From: Desulfovibrio sp. UBA4079
GTDB lineage: Bacteria; Desulfobacterota; Desulfovibrionia; Desulfovibrionales; Desulfovibrionaceae
Direction of reading: 5' to 3'
Assembly: GCA_002382645.1 (NCBI GenBank)
Contig: DFYP01000158.1
Location: forward strand, 8,215-19,686
Length of the DNA stretch: 11,472 nt
Shown here: piece after piece, positions 1 through 7,637 of the stretch
Position numbering within the stretch: the stretch's first letter is position 1
Layout: each line of letters starts with the position of its first letter
Made by a program: the position numbers and the translations under genes
The notes under the pieces: model-generated
Databases searched by the model: none
Told to the model about the DNA's origin: nothing
The model's input: only the letters and a program-made list of their open reading frames with translations

Positions 1-608
1 TCTTCCCCATGGACCCCTGGGAGCTGCCGGTCATGCTCCTGGGCGAGGCGGCCCTGGGCCTGACCATGGGCCTCATGGTCCGCTTCCTGTTCGCCGCGGT
101 GCAGACCGGCGGCCAGCTCATCGGCTTCCAGATGGGCTTCGCCATGGTCAGCGTCCTGGACCCGGACACCGGCGTGTCCGAGGCCGTGAGCGCCCATTTC
201 CTGTACATGACCAGCATGCTCGTGTTCCTGGCCCTGGACGGCCACCTGTTCCTGCTCAAGGGCCTGGCCCAGTCCTTCGCCCTGGTGCCGCCGGGGCGGC
301 TGTTCCTGACCCCGGTGCTGGTGCGCCAGGTCCTGGAGTTCTCCGGCCAGATGTTTTTCCTGGCCGTCAAAATCGCGTCCCCGGTCATGGCCTCGATCTT
401 CCTGGTGGACCTGGCCCTGGCCCTCATCTCCCGGGCCGCGCCCCAGATGCACGTGCTGGTCCTCGGTTTCCCGGTGAAGCTCGGCGTGGGCTTCCTGTTC
501 CTGACCCTGATCTTCCAGCTCCTGGCCATGGTCCTTTCCGGCTACGTCCGGGACCTGGACGCCATGTTCCTGAACCTGCTGCGGGCCATGGGCCCCCCGG
601 GACCGTGA
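1..608 (+). CDS. fliR: Flagellar export gate protein FliR, 3' part
   Basis: FliR is an inner-membrane subunit of the flagellar type III export gate, working with FliP, FliQ, FlhB and FlhA. The window opens inside the gene: codons are in frame from base 3, and about 200 C-terminal residues are visible against about 260 for the family, so some 60 N-terminal residues are missing. The visible part is very hydrophobic, with several membrane segments. It shows family-like stretches: GQLIGFQMGFAMVSVLDP, then LVFLALDGHLFLLKGL followed by a SFALVPPG-like turn. The ATG at base 9 is internal, not the true start. The TGA at 606-608 lies 7 bases before flhB, so the two are surely co-transcribed and probably translationally coupled. 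The fliR-flhB-flhA order is common in bacteria and supports the call. Confidence 0.95.
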   Translation, partial: FPMDPWELPVMLLGEAALGLTMGLMVRFLFAAVQTGGQLIGFQMGFAMVSVLDPDTGVSEAVSAHFLYMTSMLVFLALDGHLFLLKGLAQSFALVPPGRLFLTPVLVRQVLEFSGQMFFLAVKIASPVMASIFLVDLALALISRAAPQMHVLVLGFPVKLGVGFLFLTLIFQLLAMVLSGYVRDLDAMFLNLLRAMGPPGP

Positions 609-615
609 GGCGGCC

Positions 616-1686
616 ATGGGCCAGCAAGATCCGAGCAGAACAGAACAAGCCACGCCCAAGCGGCGCAAGAAGGTCCGCGACGACGGCAACGTCCCCAAGG
701 GAACCGAGATCGGCAAGACCATGACCCTGCTGGCCGGGGCCATCGCCCTGCGCTACCTCGTGCCCTTCTATTACGCCCAGCTCTCCTCGATCTACCGCTT
801 CTTCTTCATCGACGGCCTGCGCCTGGAGCTGACCCCGCAGTCGGTCTACGAGCTCTTCATCTGGTGCGTTCAAAGGATGGCCCTGCTCATCCTGCCGCTC
901 ATGCTCGTGCTGCTGTTCGTGGCCTACGTGACCCTGCGCCTCCAGGTGGGCCAGCTCTGGACCACCAAGGTCATGAAGCCCAAGTTCGGCAAGATGTTCA
1001 ACCTGGTGGCCGGGATCAAGCGGCTCATGCTCAGCCCCCAGGCCCTGATGCGTTTCGGCCGCAGCCTGCTTCAGGCCGTGGTCGTGGCCATCGCCCCCTA
1101 CCTCATCATCAAACAGGAGTTCCGGAACTTCCTCCCGCTGTTCTATTCCACGCCCGAGGCCCTCTCGGCCTATATCCTGACCACCGGCTACAAGATGGTC
1201 TGCTACGCCCTGGTGCCGATGATGCTCATCGCCCTGGCCGACCTCTGGTACACGCGCTGGAACTACGAGGAGCAGATCAAGATGACCAAGGAGGAGGTCA
1301 AGGACGAGCGCCGCCAGGCCGAGGGCGACCCGCGGATCAAGGCCCATCAGCGCCAGAAGATGATGCAGATGATGGCCAAGCGCATGCTGGCCGACGTGCC
1401 CAAGGCCGACGTGGTGGTCACCAACCCCACGCACATCGCCGTGGCCCTGCGCTACGACATCATGGAGGCCCCGGCCCCCAAGGTCCTGGCCAAGGGCGTG
1501 GACCACCTGGCCGAGAAAATCAAGGAAGTGGCCCGCGAGCACAACATCCCCATCCGCGAGGACAAGCCCTTGGCACAGGCTTTGTATAAGCAGGTGGAAA
1601 TCGGGGAAGTGATCCCCGAGGAGCTGTACCAGGCCGTGGCCGCCCTGCTCGCCCGCCTGGACAAGTTCAAGAAAACCAAGAGATGA
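616..1686 (+). CDS. flhB: Flagellar export switch protein FlhB
   Basis: FlhB is the export-gate subunit that switches substrate specificity from rod/hook to filament proteins. The 356 residues match the usual length. The N-terminus is typical (polar, with EQATPKRRKKVRDDGNVPK), followed by four hydrophobic segments between about residues 35 and 210. A charged linker (EEQIKMTKEEVKDE) leads to the cytoplasmic domain. The self-cleavage motif N-P-T-H is present at residues 270-273 (codons from base 1423), inside VVVTNPTHIAVALRYD, so autocleavage between N270 and P271 is expected. The start at 616 is supported by a GAGG at 607-610 and by its 7-base distance from fliR. Nothing is missing, and confidence is high. 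Confidence 0.98.
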   Translation: MGQQDPSRTEQATPKRRKKVRDDGNVPKGTEIGKTMTLLAGAIALRYLVPFYYAQLSSIYRFFFIDGLRLELTPQSVYELFIWCVQRMALLILPLMLVLLFVAYVTLRLQVGQLWTTKVMKPKFGKMFNLVAGIKRLMLSPQALMRFGRSLLQAVVVAIAPYLIIKQEFRNFLPLFYSTPEALSAYILTTGYKMVCYALVPMMLIALADLWYTRWNYEEQIKMTKEEVKDERRQAEGDPRIKAHQRQKMMQMMAKRMLADVPKADVVVTNPTHIAVALRYDIMEAPAPKVLAKGVDHLAEKIKEVAREHNIPIREDKPLAQALYKQVEIGEVIPEELYQAVAALLARLDKFKKTKR

Positions 1687-1687
1687 C

Positions 1688-1706
1688 GGGGGCATTCGAC
1701 GCCCCC
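1688..1706 (+). other. GC-only hairpin between flhB and flhA
   Basis: GGGGGC (1688-1693) and GCCCCC (1701-1706) can pair around a 7-base loop, directly after the flhB stop codon. No T-run follows, so it is not a classical terminator. The flhA Shine-Dalgarno GAGGGG (1728-1733) lies 21 bases further on. It could stabilise the upstream mRNA or cause partial attenuation. In GC-rich DNA a 6-bp stem can also be chance. Confidence 0.35.
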
Positions 1707-1743
1707 CCGGACGTGAGACCGACTGTCGAGGGGTGTCAAAACT

Positions 1744-3843
1744 ATGTCCCAGGCCAACGCCAAGCCCCAGGTCCTGAACCTCGACTACAGCCGTTTCGCC
1801 AAACAGGGCGATATCATGCTGGCCGTCGGCGTGATGGTCATCCTGTTCGTCATGCTCATTCCCCTGCCCACGCCGTTCCTGGATTTCATGCTCAGCGTGA
1901 GCATCTCCATCAGCCTGATCATCCTGGTCACCTCCATGTTCATGACCTCGCCCCTGGAGTTCTCGATCTTCCCGTCCCTGCTCCTGGTGACCACGCTCCT
2001 GCGCCTGGCCCTGAACGTGGCCTCCACGCGCATCATCCTGCTCCACGGCGATGAGGGCGTCACGGCCGCTGGCCGGGTGATCCAGAGTTTCGGCGAGTTC
2101 GTGGTCGGCGGCAACTACGCCATCGGCATCGTCATCTTCTTCATCCTGTTCACCCTGAACAAGGTCGTCATCGTGGCCGGCACCACCCGCATCGCCGAGG
2201 TGGCCGCCCGCTTCACCCTGGACGCCATGCCCGGCAAGCAGATGGCCATCGAGGCCGACCTGAACGCCGGGCTCATCGACGAGAAGGAGGCCACCAAGCG
2301 CCGGCACATGATCCGCAAGGAGGCCGACTTCTACGGAGCCATGGACGGCGCGGGCAAGTTCGTGTCCGGTGACGTCAAGGCCAGCATCATCATCGCGGCC
2401 ATCAACATCGTGGGCGGCTTCTTCATCGGCGTGTTCCAGAAGGACATGCCCTGGGTCGAGGCGGCCAAGACCTACACCCTGCTGACCATCGGCGATGGAC
2501 TCATCGCCATCATCCCCTCCATCGTCAGCTCCACGGCCGCGGGCATCATCGTCTCGCGCGCGGCCTCGGAAGCCAAGATGGGCGAGGAATTCCTGGGCCA
2601 GCTCACCTTCCACCACCGGGCCCTGCGCCTGGTCTCGGGAATGCTCTGCGTCTTCGCCCTGGTCCCGGGCATGCCGTTTTTCCCCTTCGTGACCCTCTCC
2701 GGCCTGGTCTATGGCATCTCGCGCGTCTCGGCCAAGCACTTCGGCGAGCTGACCAAGCAGGACGAGGACAAGACGGCCCAGCCCAAGTCCCTGGACACCC
2801 CCGAGGAGGTCCAGACGCTCCTGCCCCTGGACCAGCTCGAGCTGGAGGTGGGCTACGGCCTGATCCCCCTGGTGGACGAGGAGCAGAACGGCAACCTCCT
2901 GGCCCGCATCCGCTCCATCCGGCGGCAGTTCGCCCTGGACATGGGCGTGATCATCCCGTCCCTGCACCTGCGCGACAACCTCCAGCTCAAGCCCGGGGAG
3001 TACCGCGTTCTGGTCAAGGGCAACCCCATCGCCAGCTCGGAGATCCTCATCGACCACTTCCTGGCCATGGACCCGGGCGACGCCAAGCACCGCATCCAGG
3101 GCGTGCAGACCGTGGAGCCGGCCTTCAACCTCCCGGCCCTCTGGATTCCCGAGGCCCAGAAGGAGGAGGCGCTCCTGGCCGGGTACACCGTGGTGGACCC
3201 CTCCACCGTGGTGGCCACGCACCTGACCGAGGTCTTCCGCCGCAACCTCCACGAGTTCCTGGGCCGCCAGGAGATCCAGAACCTCCTGGACAACCTCTCC
3301 AAGCGCGCGCCCAAGGCCGTGGAGAGCCTCATCCCCAACGTGCTCTCCCTGGGCGCGGTCCAGAAGGTCCTGCAGAACCTGGTCATGGAGGGCGTGTCCG
3401 TCCGCGACCTGCTGACCATCGTGGAGACCCTGGCCGACTACGGCCACGCCACCCAGGACCCCACGCAGCTCACCGAATACGTGCGCGCCCGCATGGGCCG
3501 GACCATTCTCAAGCCGCACCTCGGCAGCGACAACGGCCTGCGTTTCTACACCCTGGGCCAGGCCATCGACGAGAGCCTGGGCGGGGCCCTGCGCCAGGCC
3601 GAACACGGTGCCTACCTGGCCATGGAGCCGGGGCTGGCCCAGCGCATCATCCGGTCCATCAGCAAGACCATGGAGGGCCATCCGGCCGTGGACGGCCAGC
3701 CCGTGCTTCTGACCTCGCCGCAACTGCGCTCGCATCTCGCTCAATTGCTCCTGCGCTTCCTGCCCAGCCTGCCGGTGATCTCCCAGGCCGAGATCCCCGC
3801 GGACGTGAAAATCCAATCCCTGGCCGTGGTGGAGTTGAGCTAG
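1744..3843 (+). CDS. flhA: Flagellar export gate protein FlhA
   Basis: FlhA is the large export-gate subunit; its nonameric cytoplasmic ring docks chaperone-substrate complexes and takes part in proton-driven export. The protein is 699 residues, the normal size. About eight membrane segments fill the first 320 residues. The conserved LRLALNVASTRIIL stretch and the FHIPEP-family signature (about residues 149-172, with RIAEVAARFTLDAMPGK) lie in this half, followed by YGAMDGAGKFVSGD. A charged linker near residues 335-355 leads to the cytoplasmic domain (for example GYGLIPLVDEEQ and IPSLHLRDNLQLKPGEYRV), which ends in LLRFLPSLPVIS and SLAVVEL as in relatives. The start has GAGGGG ten bases upstream. 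The stop codon is 3 bases from flhF. Confidence 0.98.
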   Translation: MSQANAKPQVLNLDYSRFAKQGDIMLAVGVMVILFVMLIPLPTPFLDFMLSVSISISLIILVTSMFMTSPLEFSIFPSLLLVTTLLRLALNVASTRIILLHGDEGVTAAGRVIQSFGEFVVGGNYAIGIVIFFILFTLNKVVIVAGTTRIAEVAARFTLDAMPGKQMAIEADLNAGLIDEKEATKRRHMIRKEADFYGAMDGAGKFVSGDVKASIIIAAINIVGGFFIGVFQKDMPWVEAAKTYTLLTIGDGLIAIIPSIVSSTAAGIIVSRAASEAKMGEEFLGQLTFHHRALRLVSGMLCVFALVPGMPFFPFVTLSGLVYGISRVSAKHFGELTKQDEDKTAQPKSLDTPEEVQTLLPLDQLELEVGYGLIPLVDEEQNGNLLARIRSIRRQFALDMGVIIPSLHLRDNLQLKPGEYRVLVKGNPIASSEILIDHFLAMDPGDAKHRIQGVQTVEPAFNLPALWIPEAQKEEALLAGYTVVDPSTVVATHLTEVFRRNLHEFLGRQEIQNLLDNLSKRAPKAVESLIPNVLSLGAVQKVLQNLVMEGVSVRDLLTIVETLADYGHATQDPTQLTEYVRARMGRTILKPHLGSDNGLRFYTLGQAIDESLGGALRQAEHGAYLAMEPGLAQRIIRSISKTMEGHPAVDGQPVLLTSPQLRSHLAQLLLRFLPSLPVISQAEIPADVKIQSLAVVELS

Positions 3844-3846
3844 ACC

Positions 3847-4911
3847 ATGCACGTGAAAATCTACAGAGGCCGAAGCGCCAAGGAAGCCCTGACCCAGGTC
3901 AAGTCCGAACTGGGTGACGAGGCCGTGATCCTGTCCAACAAGATGGTCACGGAGAACGGGGCCAAGGTCTGCGAGATCACCGCCGCGGTGGAGCGCAGCG
4001 CGCCCAGCCGCGAACGCTCCCGCGAGGACGTCCTGGGCGAGGCCCTGGAGGCTGCGGAATGGACCCGGGAGTGGCGCCAGATCAAGGGCCACCTCCTGGC
4101 CCTCATGCGGCCGCAGATGGACCCCGCGGCGCTCACCCCGCGCCAGCGCCTGAGCATGGAATACCTGGAGCGCGAGGGCGTGGAGCAGGACGTGCTCCTG
4201 GCCGTGTACCGCCGCCTGCGGGCCGACGCCGGCCTGTCCATCCTGCCCGTGCTGGAAGGCCTGGTGAGCGTCCAGCCCTTCGAGTCAAAAAAATGGCCCC
4301 AGAAGTTCCACGCCCTGGCCGGCCCGCACGGGGCAGGCAAGACCACCTCGCTGGTGCGCCTGGCCCTGCGTGAAAAGAAGCGGCACCCCAAGACCCGCAT
4401 CTGCCTCGTCTCGGCCGATCAGGGCCAGGGCAAGGGCCGCATGGTGCTCCGGCACTACGCCGAGCTCTCCGGCCTGGCCTTCCGGGAAGTGGCCGTGCGC
4501 GAGGATTTCGGGGCCCTGGTCGCGGACTCCCGCAAGTTCGACCGGGTCTTCCTGGACCTGCCCGGCCTGCCGCCGGGCGCCAGCCTGGAAACCTGGCTCG
4601 GATCCCGGGCCATGCTCCACTACGAGGACCTGGCCGTGCACCTCGTGCTCAACCCCTACTACAGCCCGGCCCAGTTCCAGGCCTTCCGCGAGCGCTACGC
4701 CAGCCAGGCCGTGAAAAGCCTGATCTGGACGAAACTCGATGAAGCCTGTACGTTCGGGTCACTGATCAACCTCCCGCACGAGAGCGGGCTGCCGGTCTCG
4801 GCGCTGTCCTGCGCCCCCGGACTCACAGGCAGCCTGGTCCCGGCCCGGAGCGAGATGATCTGGAGGCTTTTGTTCAAGCACCAGCTGCCGGCCGAATGCG
4901 TCGCCGCCTGA
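3847..4911 (+). CDS. flhF: Flagellar SRP-type GTPase FlhF, divergent
   Basis: FlhF is the third SRP-type GTPase (with Ffh and FtsY) and marks the site of new polar flagella. The N-terminus MHVKIYRGRSAKEAL, followed by ELGDEAVILSNK, is typical of FlhF. The NG-like domain begins near residue 100. The P-loop GPHGAGKTT is at residues 159-167 and the G4 motif TKLDE at 295-299. Two motifs are altered: G2, usually DTYR, reads SADQGQGKGR (189-198), and G3, usually DTAGR, reads LDLPG (236-240). The G5 region also looks different. Nucleotide binding is plausible, but normal GTP hydrolysis is in doubt. At 354 residues it is on the short side for the family, mostly in the B/linker region. It lies 3 bases after flhA. 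The SD is weak (GGAG, 12 bases upstream), so coupling to flhA is likely. Confidence 0.93.
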   Translation: MHVKIYRGRSAKEALTQVKSELGDEAVILSNKMVTENGAKVCEITAAVERSAPSRERSREDVLGEALEAAEWTREWRQIKGHLLALMRPQMDPAALTPRQRLSMEYLEREGVEQDVLLAVYRRLRADAGLSILPVLEGLVSVQPFESKKWPQKFHALAGPHGAGKTTSLVRLALREKKRHPKTRICLVSADQGQGKGRMVLRHYAELSGLAFREVAVREDFGALVADSRKFDRVFLDLPGLPPGASLETWLGSRAMLHYEDLAVHLVLNPYYSPAQFQAFRERYASQAVKSLIWTKLDEACTFGSLINLPHESGLPVSALSCAPGLTGSLVPARSEMIWRLLFKHQLPAECVAA

Positions 4912-4934
4912 TGCCCGGCCGGCCAGGAGACCCG

Positions 4935-5762
4935 ATGACCTCGCGACTCCCCATGGTCTTCTCCGTGACCTCCGGCAAAGGCGGCGTGGGCAAGACCAAC
5001 ATCTCGGCCAACCTGGCCCTCTGCCTGGCCCGCATGGGCAAGCGGGTGGTGCTCCTGGACGCCGACCTGGGCCTGGCCAACGTGGACGTGGTCCTGGGCC
5101 TGGCGCCCAAGCTCAATCTCTTCCACCTGTTCCACGAGGGCGTGACCCTGGACCAGATCCTCCTGGACACACCCTACGGCTTCCGCATCCTCCCGGCCTC
5201 CTCGGGCGTGGCCGAGATGGTCAGCCTGGACACCGGGCAGAAGCTCGATCTCCTGGCCTCCATGGACGCGCTGGAGGGCGACATCGACTACCTCATCGTG
5301 GACACCGGCGCGGGCATCAACGAGAACGTGCTCTACTTCAACCTGGCGGCGCAGGAGCGCCTCCTGGTCCTGACCCCGGAGCCCACCTCGCTCACCGACG
5401 CCTACGCCCTGGTCAAGGTGCTCAAGAACCAGCACGGCGTGGAACGCTTCCGCGTGCTGGTGAACATGGTCAAGGAGCCCCGGCAGGCCAAGGAGACCTT
5501 CGTGCGCCTGTCCGAGGCCTGCGACCATTTTCTCTCCGGGGTCTCCCTGGACTTGGTGGGCTCCATCCCCCAGGACCCGGCGGTGAAAAAGGCTGTGGTG
5601 CAGCAGACCCCGGTCTGCGAGCACGCCCCGGACTCCCCGGCCAGCAAGGCCCTGGGGGCGGCCGCGCAGACCATCAGCGCCTGGAAGACGACGGCAAGGA
5701 CCGATGGCAATATTAAGTTCTTCTGGAAAAAGCTCCTCTTCCACGAACCCTCCGTGGCGTGA
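4935..5762 (+). CDS. flhG: MinD-like ATPase FlhG (FleN/YlxH)
   Basis: FlhG is a MinD/ParA-type ATPase that limits flagellar number and works with FlhF. From the ATG at 4935 it has 275 residues. Deviant Walker A SGKGGVGKT is at residues 13-21, the A' region LLDADLGLANVD at 40-51, and Walker B YLIVDTGAG ends with D123-G127. The C-terminus KFFWKKLLF (261-269) looks like a MinD-type amphipathic membrane-targeting helix. I chose 4935 because AGGAGA (4925-4930) is well placed and the protein then begins just before the ATPase core. In-frame ATGs at 4896 (overlapping flhF) and 4911 (TGATG with the flhF stop) are alternatives. None of them adds the DQAxxLR activator motif of Bacillus-type FlhG. The 3' end overlaps fliA by 59 bases. 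Confidence 0.95.
   Translation: MTSRLPMVFSVTSGKGGVGKTNISANLALCLARMGKRVVLLDADLGLANVDVVLGLAPKLNLFHLFHEGVTLDQILLDTPYGFRILPASSGVAEMVSLDTGQKLDLLASMDALEGDIDYLIVDTGAGINENVLYFNLAAQERLLVLTPEPTSLTDAYALVKVLKNQHGVERFRVLVNMVKEPRQAKETFVRLSEACDHFLSGVSLDLVGSIPQDPAVKKAVVQQTPVCEHAPDSPASKALGAAAQTISAWKTTARTDGNIKFFWKKLLFHEPSVA
5704..5762 (+). other. Dual-coding overlap of flhG and fliA
   Basis: These 59 bases are read in two frames. In one they give the last 19 codons of flhG (the amphipathic tail around KFFWKKLLF); in the other, the start of FliA (MAILSSSGKSSSSTNPP). The first part is visibly AT-richer than the surrounding coding DNA. This is much longer than the usual 1-4 base operon overlap. Confidence 0.85.
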
Positions 5763-6495
5763 ACTGGAGCAGGGACTGCGGTCCTGGGACGCCTTTTCCC
5801 CCCGCGAGCGGGAAGAGGTGGTCCGCCACTACGGCCCGAAGATCCGCATCCTGGCCCTGCGCCTCAAGGCCAAGCTGCCCCAGAGCGTGGAGCTCAACGA
5901 GCTGATCAGCGCGGGCAGCCTCGGGCTCCTGGACGCCCTGGGCAAGTTCCGCCCGGAATTCGGCATCAAGTTCGACACCTATTCCGAGAACCGCATCAAG
6001 GGCGCCATGCTCGACGAATTGCGGCGCATGGACTGGTTTTCCCGGGGCCTGCGGCACAAGGTCAAGGTCATCGAGGACGCCATGCGCCAGATCGAGCACG
6101 AGACCGGCGCCACGCCCAACTCCTCCCAGATCGAGGAGCGCACCGGGCTGTCCTCCCGCGAGGTCCAGCAGGGCCTGGAGGCGCTGCAGAACAACCTCTG
6201 CGTGAGCATCGACTCCCTGCACGAGTCCATCATGGGCAACCGGGAGATGCTCTCGGAGAACGAGCCCTACCAGTCCACGGCCTTCCAGGAGCTGGTGAAC
6301 AAGGTGGCCGGGCTCATCGAGGAATTGACGCCGCGCGAGAAGCTGGTAATTTCGCTCTATTACAGCGAAGAACTGAACATGAAGGAGACGGCCGAGGTCA
6401 TGGACATCACCGAAGGCCGGGTCTCCCAGCTCCACTCGCAGGCCCTGCTCAAGCTCCGGGAGAACTTCCGGGCCCGCTTCGAGACCGACGAATAG
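5704..6495 (+). CDS. fliA: Flagellar sigma factor FliA (sigma-28)
   Basis: FliA directs RNA polymerase to late flagellar and chemotaxis promoters and is normally held by the anti-sigma factor FlgM, which is not seen here. The protein has 263 residues. Region 2 runs from about 38 to 115, with ELISAGSLGLLDALGKF and KFDTYSENRIKGAMLDELRRMDW. Region 3 has RHKVKVIEDAMRQIE and a helix-turn-helix-like TPNSSQIEERTGLS. Region 4 is at 208-253, with LTPREKLVISLYY and the recognition helix around TEGRVSQLHSQALLKLR. The ATG at 5704 is the only start that keeps region 1.2/2, although its AAGGA is just 3 bases away. The first 20 residues are Ser-rich and lie within the flhG 3' end. The flhF-flhG-fliA order is widespread among polar flagellates. 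Confidence 0.97.
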   Translation: MAILSSSGKSSSSTNPPWRELEQGLRSWDAFSPREREEVVRHYGPKIRILALRLKAKLPQSVELNELISAGSLGLLDALGKFRPEFGIKFDTYSENRIKGAMLDELRRMDWFSRGLRHKVKVIEDAMRQIEHETGATPNSSQIEERTGLSSREVQQGLEALQNNLCVSIDSLHESIMGNREMLSENEPYQSTAFQELVNKVAGLIEELTPREKLVISLYYSEELNMKETAEVMDITEGRVSQLHSQALLKLRENFRARFETDE

Positions 6496-6514
6496 GCCCG
6501 GCAGGGAGAGCGCC

Positions 6515-6898
6515 ATGGCAGCCGATCTCAACATCCGCATCCTGGTGGTGGACGACTTCTCCACCATGCGCAAGATCATCAAGAACATCCTGCGCCAGCT
6601 CGGCTACAGCAACGTGGTCGAGGCCGACGACGGCACCACGGCCTGGGACGTGCTCAACAAGGACAACATCCAATTCATCATCTCGGACTGGAACATGCCC
6701 AAGATGAGCGGCATCGAGCTGTTGCGCAAGGTCCGGGCCAGCGAGGAGTTCGGGGCCCTGCCCTTCCTCATGGTCACGGCCGAGGCCCAGCAGGAGAACA
6801 TCATCGAGGCCGTGCAGGCCAAGGTGTCCAACTACATCGTCAAACCGTTCACGCCGGAAACCCTGGATCAGAAGATCCAGAAGATCTTCGGCAAGTAG
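6515..6898 (+). CDS. cheY: Chemotaxis response regulator CheY
   Basis: A single receiver-domain protein of 127 residues, the typical CheY size. When phosphorylated by CheA it binds the flagellar switch (FliM/FliN) and changes rotation. All active-site residues are present: the acidic pair D13-D14 (ILVVDDFSTMR), the phosphoacceptor D58 in SDWNMPKMSG, T88 (MVTAEA), Y107 and K110 (VKPF). The DWNMP signature and the length fit chemotaxis CheY better than a generic receiver protein. There is no output domain. AGGGAG (6503-6508) is 6 bases before the ATG. It lies 19 bases after fliA, as in related polar flagellar operons, so it is expected to be made together with FliA. Other CheY copies may exist outside this window. 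Confidence 0.95.
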   Translation: MAADLNIRILVVDDFSTMRKIIKNILRQLGYSNVVEADDGTTAWDVLNKDNIQFIISDWNMPKMSGIELLRKVRASEEFGALPFLMVTAEAQQENIIEAVQAKVSNYIVKPFTPETLDQKIQKIFGK

Positions 6899-6919
6899 CG
6901 TCCAGGGGGAGTCCGCGGC

Positions 6920-7636
6920 ATGCTCTTCATCGTCCCCGACGACACGGACGATTCGGCTGCGGCCGGCGCCCCGGAAGAAGGCCTCAAGGCCCAGCTCGAC
7001 GACGGCGGGGAAGCCAGCCGCGGGGCCAAGAAGGTCGATCTGGACCTGGACGACGCCCCCTTCCTGGAAGAAGAGGAAGAGGAGCAGCCCGAGCCCGAAC
7101 CGGAAGCCATGGACGTGGAGCCGGAGAAACCGGCCCGCCAGCTCCCGCCCTGGCTCAAGAACAAGTTCCTGTGGATCGCCGTGGCGGTGATCCTGCTGGC
7201 CATGGGCGTGGTCTTCAAGTTCTTGTTCCTGAACAAGCCCGAACCCGCGCCCCCGCCGCCGGTGGAGGAGAAGAAGGCCGAGGTGCCCCCGCCGCCCGAG
7301 CCCGTGGAGCAGGTCAAGCCCAAGGACGAGGGCGAGACCATCCTGCGGCTGGACCCCTTCTGGGTGGAGCAGCGGGACAAGGACGGGGCCGTCCGCTTCC
7401 TGGTGGTCCGCATCGTCTTCAGCACCAAGGACCAGAACCTGGCCAAGAACCTGACCCAGGAGACGCTCACCGTGCGCAACGCGGTGTACTACTATCTCAA
7501 GAATAAAGATCTCCAGTATCTGGCCGATGAGAAGAATGCGGAACGTCTCAAGAAGGAACTGCTCACCGTGGTCAACCAGTATATGGGCGCGGGGCAGTTC
7601 GAAAACCTCCTCTTCGAGGAGTACGTGGTGAAGTAA
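6920..7636 (+). CDS. fliL: FliL-family flagellar basal body protein, acidic extension
   Basis: FliL proteins are single-pass inner-membrane proteins whose periplasmic domain surrounds the stator and supports torque. This 238-residue protein has one membrane segment (about 83-104, after PPWLKNK), a Pro/Glu-rich linker (107-135), and a C-terminal domain with the FliL pattern: a beta-rich start (RFLVVRIVFSTKD), a helix with VRNAVYYYL, then LKKELLTVVNQYMG and a final LLFEEYVVK resembling the family's FxxFVVQ end. The first 80 residues are unusual: a highly acidic cytoplasmic tail with a run of six Glu near 50-55 and several EP repeats. The usual FliL is about 150-180 residues with a short cytoplasmic tail. 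AGGGGGAG (6904-6911) supports the start. It sits after cheY rather than before fliM, so it may be a paralogue of a classical fliL. Confidence 0.82.
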   Translation: MLFIVPDDTDDSAAAGAPEEGLKAQLDDGGEASRGAKKVDLDLDDAPFLEEEEEEQPEPEPEAMDVEPEKPARQLPPWLKNKFLWIAVAVILLAMGVVFKFLFLNKPEPAPPPPVEEKKAEVPPPPEPVEQVKPKDEGETILRLDPFWVEQRDKDGAVRFLVVRIVFSTKDQNLAKNLTQETLTVRNAVYYYLKNKDLQYLADEKNAERLKKELLTVVNQYMGAGQFENLLFEEYVVK

Positions 7637-7637
7637 G

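Noticed and set aside
424..4092. Very long open frame (1222 codons) on the minus strand across fliR, flhB, flhA and flhF
   Set aside because: It runs antisense to four certain genes; its Gly/His/Asp/Leu/Val-rich product has no domain pattern and is the expected by-product of GC-rich codon usage, where stops are rare in one antisense frame.
3847..4911. FlhF as a decayed pseudogene
   Set aside because: The frame is intact, codon use is like its neighbours, and the P-loop, TKLDE and N-terminus are well kept; divergence is limited to particular motifs.
4695..5744. Minus-strand open frame of 349 codons opposite flhG
   Set aside because: Antisense to a clear MinD-family gene, with biased composition and no recognisable motif.
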